DNA of 64,000 nucleotides from NCBI GenBank assembly GCA_022385755.1, contig MU278352.1:248001-312000 (forward strand), written 5' to 3'. The position numbers were made by a program, and so were the translations under genes. Positions 46,112 through 59,900 of this stretch are shown here, piece by piece. The stretch's first letter is position 1. Each line of letters begins with the position of its first letter. Source of the stretch: Trametopsis cervina. Lineage: Eukaryota > Basidiomycota > Agaricomycetes > Polyporales > Irpicaceae. Below the pieces are notes generated by a model, which saw nothing but the letters and a program-made list of their open reading frames with translations, was not told where the DNA came from and ran no database searches.

Positions 46112-49012
46112 AAATATTCATGGACAGAACGTGATGTATTAGACTCAGTCTTGAATTGATTTTTATGACTTGCTGTCTCGTGCTCCAGCTCGAAATACCG
46201 CCAAAGACCTGTCCTTGTTCAATCTTCTTCCGTTTATTGCAGGGCTATTGGATTTGGTTTGCGGTCCACTAGCAGCACATGATCGAGCAATATTCACCTG
46301 CATGGTGCGTCCAGAGAGTTGCGGATGATATTTCGTAGCTCCGACATGTTGACAGGCATTTTGATGGTCATGACGTATACCGTCATCTCTACTCCGGAGG
46401 CCGTTTCAGCAGCAGTCGATTCCGCGCACCATGCAATAATAGCTCAGACCAATGCAGCTGACGCAGAGCAGACGGGCGCCGGACGCATATTCCATCCGTA
46501 TGTTGCTTCCGACTCCCGCCAAGCTTAACGGCTCATGAGAGATTCAGTACCTCGCAACGGCCAAAGCGACCAAGCTAACTGGCCCCACTGATATGTTCCA
46601 ATACACTGTCACTTAGAAGAAGCGCAATCTTTCATGATGGACTTGCAACTGTGAGCATATGATGTCTGTCTGAATGTACATGTGCTCATACTTATAGGAA
46701 AGTTGGTGAAATTTGGACAGATCAGCTCCAGTAACTAGATTCATCTGGGAGGTCCTCGTTGTTCCGATGCCAGCGTAGGACAACCCAATGCATGACTCGA
46801 TGGCCAGCACCGTATGTACCACTTGATTCAAGGATCAAACTTTCAGAAAGAGTGTGCAGATCTCGAACTACTTCTGCACAGCTATGGGCAGCCCGGGGAG
46901 CTTACAAATCAGCAATAGCCGAGAGACTTGCGCGTCGCGTTGTCCATGTAGACGTGGATGTGCTACTAGGCTGTCTAGTTTGCCTGCTGACTAACCTCCT
47001 GGGGATTTCGGAGGAAGAACCTCTCATGATCCCAAACGTGCAGCCGCGCCCCACTGCGACGTTTTAGGTTTGAAAGTGTATCGCGCCAGAGCCATGTCAA
47101 TAGCTCCGGCTATTACCTGTCTGCTGTTGTCAGCCTGTCGGTGAGAACCAGTGTACAGTGTAGCCGAAGACGCATATCTATACGCACGAGTGACTCCTGC
47201 TCAGAGTTTGCTTACAAAAATCTTACTAAGGGATGAAGAATCGTGGAGGGGCGTGGTTGAGTACATGAATTCCGGGGCGCTCATCGCGATAGTCATTATC
47301 ACATAAGTTCCTTTGACCATATATGGAAGGTGCTGTTGTATGAAGGAAATGTGCGTCGGCCCGATCGCCAACCCTTTCGTCCATATCATAGAGACTTTCG
47401 GTCCCGGTTTGCAGTGTCGCAAGATGAATGGCGACCGAGATCGCCTTACCGGGTAAAAGATATACGTCGCATGCACGCTTGATCCTCCTGAACTTGATGG
47501 ATCCGAGTCTCTTGGACAGAGCGCACAGCCTTCTGCATGGCACGAGGGAAGGCGGGCAACACCTGATTTGGTGTTAGAGCGTTGGACAGCACTCGGATGG
47601 GGGGTATACTGGGCGCCTCTTCCGGCTAACGGTAGACGTTCATGCTGCTTCAGATTCCTGATCATAAAGTGCAGTACCTCCGCATAAAGACAGTGCACTA
47701 TGGCTATGCTGGTACTTTGTTCATGTGCCTATAGTGCTGAAACCTGTTGTGCCTCCTCAATCACAGGGCGGGGATCTTTCTGGTACGCGCCATGACGCGC
47801 CTACCCTCGTACTACTGACGGACGGCGCTCCGGACAAACTCCTGATAGCTCACCTGCATATCGTCACGATCGCTTTGTTTTTCTCGCTTTAGTCTATGCC
47901 ACCATTTTACTCCTCTATCGTCGAATGGCAGTAACCCATCAAGACGCGGGTGTGCTTGTCTTGATTTTCTCCACGCGGTGACATCCCAACAAAAGGAGCG
48001 ACTGGCCGTGGCCGGCGCGTAATTGCGCTATACAGTTCGAGGTAAATTCGGCCAGCGCGCGTAGATTTAGACGTAAATGTCGTTGACACCTTAAGTCATG
48101 AGGTGATACCCTGGCTGCGCGTTTAGAAGTGGGTATGCAGGGTTCGTCGATAGTGTCACCCATCAATTTAGCAGGAATTCCGACCATTTCGGGTTCCGTA
48201 AGAATACGTTCAGCAAAATCCTGCAAGGCGTTAACCCTCGAGATGTACGACACAGATCCTCCAGTCTCTTGGTGCCTCTTTGATGCCACAGTGACAGTAA
48301 AGTGATGTCGGTAAACATCAATCCTTGACGGCAAGCTCTTGTACGTTCGCGGAACTCGAGAGCAGGCTTTTGCGCCACCGTCTTGCCCGCGCTTTCAGAA
48401 AAAGGGCGCAGGGAGAATATTCGGAGGGCAACGGATAGAGTGGCCTCTTGAAGACACAGCTTTTCTATCCCATAAAGACCCTAGCACGTATTCCAGCTCA
48501 ATTTAATGCCCATGTGTGACCCGCAGCATACGACTTTGATGATTCAGGGGATCAGGACAAGATCAGGAGCTCTTTTCCCGGGTAACCCGAATGGATCTCG
48601 TTTAGTGCTGGCATAAGAGATCTGAGATAGAGACGTATAACCCATACTCGCAGAAAGGAGGCTGGCCTTGACAGACAAGAGGTGCACACTGCGTAGCCGA
48701 GACATACGACGCATGCTTACGCAAATGATCACATCAGCCACCGCGCAGGAGTGATACTTTTGCTCCCGGCACAGCCTGAAATTGTGAAAATTGAGACTGA
48801 CCGGGAGCCGAGCGGAAGCGCCGCCTCAGGCCAGTGAAGCGCCATGATCTGGCATCGTAGAAACTAACTCTAGTGGTCGCATGAGATGTTGAATTGTCCC
48901 AGCAGCGTTCCTGGTCAATGCGTTGCGATCCGGTATCTTCTCTGCGATCTTCTCGCTCTATATATTGTAGACCACTAACATTAGCCGCCAAAGCTCTCCC
49001 CCTCTCCAAACC
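46112..49012. other. Gene-poor region of 2.9 kb
   Basis: No recognisable gene, RNA or repeat was found. A 69-codon frame near 46319 encodes a weakly signal-peptide-like start, and a 165-codon minus frame lies at 47201-47698; neither has family resemblance or convincing codon bias. The final few hundred bases should hold the Zn2Cys6 gene promoter. Confidence 0.5.
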
Positions 49013-51257
49013 ATGAAAGTCACGAACCCCCTGCAACGCGGCAAGGCATGTCTCAGCTGCAGGCAGCGCAAGATGGTCTGTACTTCGTCCAACACGCATG
49101 TACAACGCTCATATTTCACTAGAGATGCGATGGTGTGCGGCCTGTGTGTTCGCAATGCTCAAAGGCGCACCGGGAAACGGATTGCCAGTACCAGGACAAG
49201 AAGCAAGTCAGCCGTACCGAGATGCTCCGTGCCAAAGTGAAGAGGCTGGAAGAACGATTGCGTTCACTCGAGAATGAGCAATCCCCAGAGTCATCTTCGA
49301 GCACACCTGCTACGCTGTCACCGGAGCCCTCAACGTCTTCACACATGTCTGGCATCTTTCTCATGCAACCTGGTGAGCTCATATCTGGCAGTCTTACACC
49401 TTAATTTCACTTCGCTGACGCTTCGTGTCAGGAATGTCTGCGGCCGCGAGCTCGTCGGCATCCTCCGAGTCCGACCAGACTTCCCCCCTCCTAGGATTCA
49501 GCTCACACCTGGGGTCGGACTCGGAGGTGTGGCCCTCCAACACCTGGGCTGAGCACTTCTCAGATCTTCCCGTAACGCTCCATGGCCCTGTGAACGATTT
49601 TCCTCTCAGTTCGCCCCCCGCATCCCCACCAAGTTCGTATTCCCTCGCGTTCGATCACGCGGACGATCACTATGCGTTCTCACATCAGTTGTATGTATTG
49701 TCAGCTGCGGTCACATCCTCATCATCGGATTCTCATGCTTTCTCATAGATTGGACATCTTCCTGGCACATCGTCGTCAATGCGCCTTTGATGTGGATGTG
49801 GGCCGACTACGGGCGTCTATGACTGGCCCGCCTGCACACCGGCCACATCCCGCGCTCCTCGACTCCATGTATCTCCTGGGGTCATACTTTTCCAATTCCC
49901 CCCGGCATACAGAAAAAGAGCCTTATTTCCTCCAGAACGCGCTAGTGGGGATTTCGTCGGCGCTCCAGCATCACGATCGTCTAGTCCAAGTCGTGCAGGC
50001 GTCTTGCTTGATTGCTATCTACTTCTTCAGTCGAGGCCGGGTGCTGGAGGGGTACTACCATTCTTCTACTGCCGCCCGTCTTGCTGTCAGCCTGGGACTC
50101 CATCAGATCAAGCCCGAGCAGTGGTATCAGCTTCAGCTTGATGTCGCATCATCATCTACCCAGTCCACTTTCATCACCTTCAAGCCGTCACTGCAGCTCC
50201 CTGCGCCGCGAGATAGCGTGGAGTACGCTGAGAGGGTCGCTGTGTTCTGGCAAGTGTTCATCGTGGATCGTGCATGGTCTGTAGCAAGCGGGCTTCCGGC
50301 TGCACTGCCTGATGATGGTAGTAGCCCTCGAGGACGGATAGAGACTTCGTGGCCGATATCTATTCGCGAGCCATCGGTATGTGCGAGCACAATGCTATAC
50401 AATTGTATGCTCACCCACGTTTAGTTCCCCGCTGATCTCGACCCACTGACAGGCCAGGATCATGGAAAACTACTTCCATCTTTGAGAGCCAAGGCCGTCC
50501 TCCTGTTCGAAAAGACGTACCGCTTTACGTCACGTACGCCCTGTTCCCTTCTTTGAACGCGCGTGTTCATGTGGCTGACGACCTTCGCAGAGCTATTACA
50601 GAAAGACAACGCGTTTATGCAACTCGATCTCTCACTGTCGCAACTCATTGCCAACCTGCCTCCCATGCCGTCGCTTATATTTCAAGACCGATTTTCGGCG
50701 AACGACATAGAGTTGCTCTCCGTCTACACCCTTGTGAACGCATCTGTGATTCACCTTCACCGGGACTTTTTCGATCTGGACTCAACTTCGTACCAGCGCT
50801 GCATCCTGGCGGCTCAGAGCATCACGAAGGCGGTGCGGGATCTGACTGAGGCCGACTATGAGTACCTGGATCCCATAAGTAGCGTGAGTACACCTTTGAA
50901 TTGCGGCATGATCGAAATTAAACTGATAAGGTTGGATGGTACACAGACATGTTGGAGATGCGCTGCATTTGTCTACATGCAATCCCTCAACATACAACAG
51001 TCTCAGCTCATGCCCAATAGCGCATTATTGGATGAGATTCAGAAGGAGCTCAATACGCTGCGCCTCGCAATGAGGGCTCTGGGGAGGGTCTTTCCCGTGG
51101 CTGGTATGTCTGTCATTACTGCGCCGTCCTTTCCTTCAGCTCACTTTACAGTTTAGTCCAGGATGCCGACAAGATCGACTCGGCCTTAGCTATGACGGTC
51201 AAGCCTACGCATTCAGCACCATCCCCATCGTTCATAATGGCAACGATGTCTTCGTGA
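49013..51257 (+). CDS. Zn2Cys6 fungal transcription factor
   Basis: Exons 49013-49075, 49123-49372, 49432-49690, 49749-50376, 50425-50533, 50591-50883, 50947-51103 and 51157-51257 encode 619 residues. The binuclear zinc cluster near the N-terminus is ACLSCRQRKM joined to RCDGVRPVCSQC (spacing C-x2-C-x6-C-x6-C-x2-C-x8-C). It is split by intron 1 between the Met and Arg before the third Cys. A short basic linker and a coiled coil (RTEMLRAKVKRLEERLRSLE) for dimerisation follow. A Ser/Pro-rich linker then leads to the 'fungal-specific TF' middle-homology region (LLDSMYLLGSYFS.., GYYHSSTAARLAVSLGLH, FWQVFIVDRAWSVASGLP). Such factors regulate metabolism genes by binding CGG half-sites. The target is not apparent because the flanking stretches are gene-poor. 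Confidence 0.9.
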
Positions 51258-53002
51258 TTCAGATCGTTTCTTTGCCCACCTTTCGCCCACACTATTTACT
51301 ACATCCAGACGGACCTCTTTGACCATTTTGTATCTATTAGTTTCACGCTTGGCTCATTCTTATTCGCGGTTTCTGCCTCTGCTCACGGAGGCTTCTCGGG
51401 GTCTCGGGATTCGGTTATTCATTCGTACAGGGGTTGGCTGCTCGAGCGTAATGGACTAGTCTCGCTGTGCCAAGTAGATATTCTGTATTGTATTTGTCTC
51501 CTAGATTGTTCTTTTGTAGTTCGTGTAATGCTATCTGGGGCGCGGCTCGTGTATCGAGCCGCACTTGAGATACCCATCCCTACCGTAGAATTGGATTAAT
51601 CTTCTGAGGGGCATGTGTCTAACTGTGGTGGCATGTGGGCCTTGGTCGCGATTCCGGTACGATATTATGACCGCTGAGATCAATCCCTCGTTTCACCTTA
51701 AGGATTGGCGGACGCCGGGGAGAAGACGGAGCCGCAGCAGAGCATAGTATCTCGATTCGAATTTCGAGTAGAGTTGGTGGTAGATCATCGCTGTCTTCAC
51801 TCTATATTAGCGCACACTACCCGCGATCACTCACCTTACATGACCATATTACATGTGAATGGCCTCCGGACGGCCTCCGGTTAGTGCAAGCCGATTACTG
51901 CTCGTCGGGGCGGTGAATTGAGCTGTGTCTAACCACTTCAGGGACGTCCTTTTCTGCTTTTCTCCCATTGGTGCGCTAGGGGCTTGTGTGGTCGTAGACA
52001 CAGATGTGTAGCGGTCTCACACGGGCGTTCGGGACCCCTAACGAGGACGAAGGCGCGCTGAATTATGGCGGTCCCTGATTATCGTACCGGATGCTGCGCA
52101 CGAAACTTCTCAACGACTTCTCCAATCAGGGTTAAGGATTCAGTCGGTTGCGTAGGTGGTGTGACAGAAAGCGGAGGCCGTTAATCGCTCCATATGCGCA
52201 CGGTGCAGTATCGAGGGTCTGCCAGAGCAAGGTCGCGTCAGAGGTGCATTGAGAGCGGGTTCGACTAAGGCTCGATGACTGACAAGGCTCACCTTTGCGC
52301 CGTGTATCGGCCCAGTGGACGAGAATAACCGATGCGGGGTCAGCTCGCCTGGTTGGTATGTGAATTGCGCAAAAACTCGTGGCCTTGCAGGCAACGTGAC
52401 ACGTACCGTAACTGTATAAGTGTACAGAGAGATGAAGTCTAAAGTAATAGTAGCCGTTGGCGAATGGCTCAACTGAGGTTTCATGGCTGCACATTGCAAG
52501 CACGCTTCGATACGCGTAGGGGAGATGTGCAACAAATGTCATCTTCTCAGCAACCTGAGTGAGGATGTCGTCTTGAGATGCAAGGTTCAGTGCGCACTGA
52601 GGGTTCAAGATGCTACGTGTGCGTGTGATCTGGGTGGTGATAGTTGCAAGGATAAATTGTGTACAATAGAATACGGATCATGATGTGTGGTTTGAGATCT
52701 CTGTGCCCATGAATCCTAAAAGCGAATTGAGCTAGGCGACGATAAAAAGAGCTGCAACCAACAGAGGAGGTAGTTTTTTTGAAGATACGTGCTTGGATTG
52801 AGTTACACCCTTGCGTGATGCTGGCCATGGGAGGCGGAAGTCACGATTATTTCCTTTTGGGTACGGCCGCTTGCATCAAACTCCGACACTGGGATGCCGG
52901 TCGCCGCCCGACGGTGCCGACTCCGGCGCAGCGTCACCTCTGGTTCTGTGCTTCACTTCACCGTTCTACCATACATTTCGTGTAACATCAGTCCCTACAA
53001 AC
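51258..53002. other. Gene-poor intergenic region of 1.7 kb
   Basis: No recognisable gene was found. A short direct duplication (CGGCCTCCGGACGGCCTCCGG type) occurs near 51865. Minus-strand frames at 52132-52608 overlap each other and are not convincing. The end should contain the VPH1 promoter. Confidence 0.55.
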
Positions 53003-56000
53003 ATGGGGGACGAATATCCCACATTATTTCGTTAGTGCTTCTTGTGAATTCTTTGCTGCAATATGCACTAATCCCCTCACGTAGGCTCGGATGCGATGAG
53101 CTTGGTACAGCTCATTGTCCCGAGAGAAGTCGCTCACGATGCGATTGCAGAGCTAGGAGAGCTAGGAGATGTGCAGTTCAAGGATGTGCGTAGTGTCTTA
53201 TGGTTGTCACTGAGCTTTTCTGAACTGTTCGTAGCTGAATCCCGACGTCAACCCTTTCCAACGTTCATTCGTTGGAGAGATTCGTCGAATTGACGAGATG
53301 GCGCGCCGAGTTCGGTACTTCAGCACACAGATCGAGAAGGAAAAGGAGAAGATCCCAATTCGTCCTCTTTACGACTCAGTGCCATTGGTCACTGTCGGAC
53401 CTCGGGCTGCACAAACTCTGGACGAGCTTGACACGAAGCTTTCCGAGCATGAGTCTCGTTTGGTTCGCATGAACGAAAACTACCAAGTTTTATCCGACCG
53501 GATGAAGGAGTTGGTGGAGGCTCGTCATGTGCTGCGCGAGACAGCCGTTTTCTTTGATCGTGTAAGTCACTCGGAAAGTATTGCATGTCACAGTCTGACT
53601 TTCAATCGTCGTAGGCTGCCAATGCGCAAAGCGAGATTCGAACCTCATTCGACGACAGTTCTGCCCCTCTGCTGCAACATGATGATCGGGAGGCTCAATA
53701 CTCCAGCACGGCTCAGTTTGATTTAGAGTATGTGCTTTGTTGTCCGGGCTAGTGCTGTTACTCAGTTCGTCATAGGTTCGTTGCTGGCACTATCGACCGC
53801 GCTCGCCTCCCTACCTTTGAGCGCGTTTTATGGCGTGTACTGCGTGGCAACTTGTACATGAACCACACCGACATTCAGGAGCCCTTTGTCGATCCGGCTA
53901 CAGGAGCTGAGACACGGAAGAATGTTTTCATCATCTTCGCGCATGGTGACACCCTTCTTGCGAAGATCCAGAAAGTAGCGGAGTCCATGGGCGCTACTGT
54001 CTACCCCATTGATTCTAACGCAGACAAACGCGCTGATTCGCTGCGAGAGGTCACAACTCGCCTTGAGGACCTTCAGGTCGTTCTCTATAACACGGGGAAC
54101 AGCAGGCGCATGGAACTGGTCACCGTTGGCGAGAGTCTCGCAAGCTGGCAGGACGTGGTGCAGAAGGAGAAGGCGATTTATGAGACTCTGAATCTGCTGA
54201 ACTACGACGTCAGGCGCAAGACTCTCCTCGCAGAAGGCTGGTGCCCTACGAGAGATATTCCAAAGATTCAAGTTGCCCTGCGTCACGCGACAGTGAGTAC
54301 ACACGATTATCTTTCCAATCATCTTATTGAGTTGTGCGCAGGAGGAGTCTGGTACCAACGTCTCGCCCATTCTACATGAGCTCAGAACGAACAAGACACC
54401 GCCCACGTTCCATCGTACCAACAAGTTTACCGAAGGCTTCCAGACGATCATGGACAGTTATGGTATTGCTTCCTATCAGGAAGTCAACCCTGGCTTGTTC
54501 GCGGTTGTCACATTCCCCTTCCTGTTTGCAGTCATGTTCGGCGATGTTGGCCATGGGTCAATTTTGTTACTTGCCGCCGTCTGGATGATCCTGCGGGAAA
54601 GGCAGTGGGCTAAGGCTGATTTGGGTGAAATCATTGGTACATTCTTCTAGTAAGTTTACCTCAAACTTGAACTGCTGTTTCGTTGACTGATCTTGGTATA
54701 GCGGTCGCTACATCATCTTGCTCATGGGTGCATTCTCGATATATACGGGCCTCATTTACAACGACATCTTCTCGAAATCCATGCACCTCTTCCATTCCGG
54801 ATGGGACTTCCCGGAACCGCGAGGCAACGAGACCCTCACCGCTATACCCAATGGCCACACGTACATCTTTGGTCTGGACCCCGCTTGGCGCGAGGCAGAG
54901 AATCAGATTATCTATACCAACTCGTACAAGATGAAGATGTCTGTCGTTCTTGGCGTTATACACGTAGGTGTTCGCAGTTCTGTCAAAGTAACTATCTCAA
55001 CGAGCTTCGTTTGTCAGATGACCTTCGCACTGTGCTTGCAAGTGCCTAACCACATTCGTTTCAACCGTCGCTCCGATATTTGGACCAACTTCGTGCCTAG
55101 CATGCTTTTCTTGCAGAGCATCTTTGGCTACCTTGTCCTCTGCATTCTTTACAAGTGGTCAGTTGACTGGGACAGTTCGTCTACCGCGCCGCCAGCCCTT
55201 CTCAACATGTTGATAACAATGTTCCTTTCTCCTGGGTACATCGAGCCGGGTACGGAGCTGTACCCTGGACAAGGCACGGTGCAGGTGATCCTGCTGCTGA
55301 TAGCGATGGCATGTGTCCCTATCCTCCTGATCAGCAAGCCATATCTTCAATATAAGGAGATGAAGAAGATCCAGAGCCAGGGCTACATTGGACTCGGTGG
55401 AGAAGAAACCGTTGGCGTCCCTACGGATAGTCAGCTGGAAGACGGAGAAGAAGGCAATGGAGGACCAATCGCGGATTCTCAGGATGAAGAACATGTACGT
55501 GTGATCTCGCCCTCGGGCGTAATACTGCACGACGCGAACGCCACTGATCACATTGCCTCTGTTTCTTGCGGATCGATAGGAGCAACATGACTTCGGAGAG
55601 GTTGTGATCCACCAGATCATTCATACCATTGAGTTCTGCCTCGGGTGTATATCGCATACCGCATCCTACCTCCGTCTTTGGGCATTGTCTCTCGCGCACG
55701 CTCAGTTATCGGAGGTCTTATGGGAGATGACCATAGCTAATGTGCTCGGCTTGTCCGGTATTATTGGCATCGTTGCCCTGGTGGTAGTAGGTGCGATATG
55801 GTTCACGCTGACTGTGGCCATCTTGTGCATCATGGAGGTGAGTAATGCTTCTACGTTTGAATAAGATCGTGCGATTGCGATAGTGATCGCCTTCGATATT
55901 AACTCCGGCTTTTATAGGGTCTGTCTGCTTTCCTGCACGCTTTGCGTCTGCATTGGGTCGAGGCAAACAGCAAGCACTTCGAGGGTGGAGGCTATGTACG

Positions 56001-56126
56001 TCCTGTCCTTCATGAATGCCACGACTTCACCATGCTTTCACACCGTACTGATTTGGGGCTCTCTTGAAACTCATTTAGCAATTCACACCACTAAGCTTCG
56101 CCCGACTGAACGAGGAGGAATCGTGA
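53003..56126 (+). CDS. VPH1: Vacuolar H+-ATPase subunit a
   Basis: Subunit a is the membrane stator and proton half-channel of the V-ATPase Vo sector. Exons 53003-53030, 53085-53185, 53235-53561, 53615-53727, 53776-54292, 54342-54649, 54702-54963, 55018-55494, 55580-55837, 55918-55995 and 56079-56126 encode 838 residues. The N-terminal cytosolic half starts [19 protein letters not shown] and contains [18 protein letters not shown] and a coiled coil. The membrane half includes [41 protein letters not shown] and [27 protein letters not shown]. The [12 protein letters not shown] segment contains the essential Arg for proton transfer. The last exon closes with [15 protein letters not shown]. All splice joints keep frame. 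Confidence 0.95.
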
Positions 56127-56934
56127 AACTCCGAGTTGAGCGGCGTATCAGTCATGAATCAAGCAGGGAAGATCTCCTTCAAAGGGGCTACATAGGTCCT
56201 ACGTTACCTGTCTCTCAGTGTTGTTACAGCGTCGGCAAAGCGAAATGATATGACCGGTTTGCGGCAGTACAGGGATGGTCAGCTGTTCGGCGGATATTCC
56301 GTTAGTGGTGTAGTACTCGGGAGCTCTCGTAAGTTTGTTGGGGTAAAGCTGTCGCTCGGAGCACCGTGTCCAGCAGGAGTCGGCGTGTCGAGCGTCCGTT
56401 CCTTGCGTGTGGGGTAACGCTCATTTCCCCGCACTGCCGGCCAGTGAGGCTGTCCTCCTCCCTCCCAGGCGGTCTGTGGTTGGCCGGTTGGATCGAGGAT
56501 GTGCCAGGCGTCTCAGAGACACAGCTGAGATCTGGCGCGGCACAGGCCGCGCTAAGATATAGACTTCATCGCCACGTGTCCTTCCCTCAATTTTTCAGAG
56601 TCCGACCCTGGAGCTTGGTGTTGTATATAAGGGCGATGAGATCGGTTTAGCACCTCACCTCCCCACTCTTTCTTTTCTTTTTCTGTACCCGTAGAAGGTG
56701 AGCAGCATCTGTGTTTTCGGCGCGTGCAACAGCAAATACGAATGCTAACTCGATCTTTCACTAGGCTTCGGCCCATAGAATAGAGTGTTCTGATACCTTG
56801 TTCGTCTTTGCACGGCCTTTCCCTGTCCTACGCATACCACAACAAGTACTTTCTTAACGACTATATCATCGCACAGAGTGAGTCGCAATTCCTCTGATTT
56901 TTCGCGATCCAACGAGGTCTAATAGCCCAACCGA
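56127..56934. promoter_or_regulatory. EF3 promoter and 5' leader with two probable introns
   Basis: A strong TATA box (GTATATAAGGGC, core TATATAA 56624-56630) lies ~300 bp before the EF3 start. The leader downstream is CT-rich and shows two intron-like segments. The first is 56698-56764 (GTGAGC ... GCTAACTC branch site ... CACTAG). The second is 56878-56925 (GTGAGT ... AATAG), ending nine bases before the ATG. Leader introns are common in very highly expressed fungal translation genes. Confidence 0.6.
56624..56630 (+). promoter_or_regulatory. TATA box of the EF3 gene
   Basis: TATATAA within TTGTATATAAGGGC is a near-consensus TATA element located upstream of a CT-rich initiator region. Confidence 0.7.
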
Positions 56935-59900
56935 ATGCAGATGCCCGCTGTTACTGCCGCTGCTGCTGCTACCCCCTCCCCTGCGTCCCTCAAGGCCGCT
57001 GTTGCCCCTGCTGAGGGTCAATTCGATGTCTCTGGTCTCTTCGTTGCCGACAAGGCCACTCGTGAGGCTGCAGCTGCCCAGCTCGCTGCCCTCGCAGAAA
57101 AGAATGGCCCCGCTGCCTTGAAGTCGATTGACTTCGTCGATTCCGTCGTCAAGGCGCTCGCTGACAAGAAGTCGCCCGCTGCACGTGAGGCTGCGGCCAG
57201 CGCTGTCTCCCTCCTCGCTCAATCCCCTGCCATCACGGCTTTGGAGCCCATCTTCGTTGACAACGGTCTCTACGCTGCGCTGCTCGAGGCCTTCGCCGAC
57301 AAGATGCCCGCTGTCAGGACAGCGGCAGTCGACGCTGTGAAACAGTATGTCTCCCGGATGAACAAGTGGGCAGCTGCCCTCGTACTTCCTGCTCTCCTTC
57401 ACGAAATCAAAACTGCCGGCAAATGGCAGATCAAGACTGGTTCACTTACCATCCTTGACCAACTCATCGCCTCCAGCCCTGCACAGATTGCTCGCCTTAC
57501 CCCCGAGATTGTTCCCATCCTCTCCGAGGCAATCTGGGACACCAAGGCGGACGTGAAGAAGGCAGCTCGTGTTACCCTCGAAAAAGCCACTGCGTTGATC
57601 TCGAACAAGGATATCGAACGCTTTATTCCTGCTCTTATCGACTCTTTGATTAATCCAGTTGAGAAGGTTGTCCCTACTATTGGGCTCCTCTCGGCTACCA
57701 CATTCGTTTCCGAAGTAGACTCGCCAACTCTTTCGCTCATGGTCCCGCTTCTCGCTCGTGGTCTTACTGAGAAGCTGACTGCTACCAAGCGAAAGGTTGC
57801 TGTGTAAGTTAAAATAATTCCTGCGCGTCGACCTGCACTAATAGCTTTTAATCAGCATCGTAGACAACATGGCTAAACTCGTCGACTCCCCCGTCACCGT
57901 CCGTCCCTTCATCCCCAAGCTGCTCCCTGGTCTCCTCAAGGTTGAGACTACCATCGGTGACCCTGAGGCTCGCAGCGTTGTCGGTCGCGCTATCGCAACT
58001 CTCCGCCAGGTTGGTGACGTCCCCGAGGGCGATGGCTCGAACCTGCCCCCTCTGAAGTTCGCCGACGAGAAGCAGTTGGGCCACTCCCTTATTGCCATCT
58101 ACAAGAAGGCCGGTGCCAACCCTGTGCCGTCTGTTGCGAACGTCGAGACCATCTACGCGTCCAACCTCGCCGCCAACCTCGTCAACGCGAAGGAGTTCGA
58201 CACCACCCAGTGGCAATCGCTCATCCCCTACATCAAGTTCCTCACCGCTAACCCCGACCCTTTGACCATTGTAAACGAGTGGGTTGTCAAGTCCGCCACC
58301 ATTGGTGAGGACGATGAGGCTGTTGCCGAGGACGAGGAGGAGGGCGAAGATCTTTGCAACTGCCAGTTCTCGCTGGCTTACGGTGCCAAGATCTTGCTCA
58401 ACACTGCAACCCTCCGTCTCAAGCGTGGTCACCGCTACGGTCTTTGCGGTAGGAACGGTACCGGAAAGTCTACGCTCATGCGCGCCATCACCAACGGTCA
58501 AGTCGAAGGCTTCCCGTCCCCCGACGAGGTCCGCACTTTCTACGTCGAGCACGATATCGACGGTACCGAGGCCGAGACATCCGTCCGCGAGTTCATCATC
58601 TCCGACAAGCGTATCCAGGCTAACCAGGAGGAGATCATCGAGACTCTCGCCTCAGTCGGCTTCGATGACGACAGGCAGAAGCAGGCCATCGGCAGTCTTT
58701 CCGGTGGTTGGAAGATGAAGCTGGCCTTGGCCCGCGCCATGCTGTTCAAGGCTGATATCCTTCTCCTTGATGAGCCGACCAACCACTTGGATGTCGTCAA
58801 CGTTGCCTGGCTCGAGAACTACCTCACGTCGCTCACGACCTGCACGTCCATCATTGTCTCGCACGACTCCGGCTTCCTGAACAACACCATCACCGACGTC
58901 CTGCATCTCAACCGCTTCAAGCTCCGTCGCTACAGGGGTAACCTTGAGGCCTTCATGAAGGTGGTTCCTGAGGCGCGCTCGTACTACACTCTCGAGGCCG
59001 CCGAGGACTACATGTTCAAGCTCCCTGACCCCCCTCTGCTTGATGGTGTCAAGACCAAGGAGAAGTCCCTCATGAAGATGCGCAAGGTCGGCTTCAAGTA
59101 CCCCACGCAGACCGTGCAGCAGCTGTACGACATCACCCTCCAAGTCTCCCTCTCCTCCCGTGTTGCCGTCCTTGGTCCTAACGGATCCGGCAAGTCTACC
59201 CTCGTCAAGCTCCTCATCGGTGACACCGAGCCCAACTGCGGTGGTGAGGTCTGGAAGCACCCTAACCTTGTCATCGGTTACGTCGCTCAGCACGCCTTCC
59301 ACCACATCGATCAGCACCTCGACAAGACTCCTCTGGAGTACATGTTGTGGCGTTACCAGACTGGTGAGGATCTCGAGGAGATGATGAAGGAGTCTCGTCA
59401 GATCACCGAGGACGAGGAGAAGAAGATGAAGGAAGGCTCAGTCGTCATCGTCGAGGGCCAGAAACGTCTCATCGATGAGATCTTGACCCGTAAGAAGCTG
59501 AAGCAGTCGTACGAGTACGAGGTGTCCTTCAAGAATATGTCCTCTTCGGAGAACATCTGGATCTCTCGTGATGAGCTCATCAAGCGTGGCTTCGAGAAGA
59601 AGGTCTTGGAAGTCGACACCCGTGAGGCTCAGCGTCTCGGTCTCCTCCGTCCCCTTGTTCGTCGCGAGATCGAGAAGCACTTCGCCGACTTCGGTCTCGA
59701 CGCCGAGTTTGTCTCTCACAACACGATGCGTGGTCTGTCCGGTGGTCAGAAGGTCAAGGTCGTCCTTGGTGCGGCGACATGGCGTCGTCCCCACATCATG
59801 TGCTTGGATGAGCCGACTAGTACGTTTTGTTACTATTTCTCTGTCTTCTATTACTAATTATCTCTCCACTACAGACTACCTCGATCGTGAATCGCTTGCT

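Noticed and set aside
46319..46528. Possible small secreted peptide (hydrophobic start, 60-69 codons)
   Set aside because: The signal-like stretch is weak, there is no promoter element or cysteine pattern, and codon use does not stand out.
47201..47698. 165-codon minus-strand frame
   Set aside because: No recognised motif, and it overlaps another frame of 105 codons on the same strand; likely chance.
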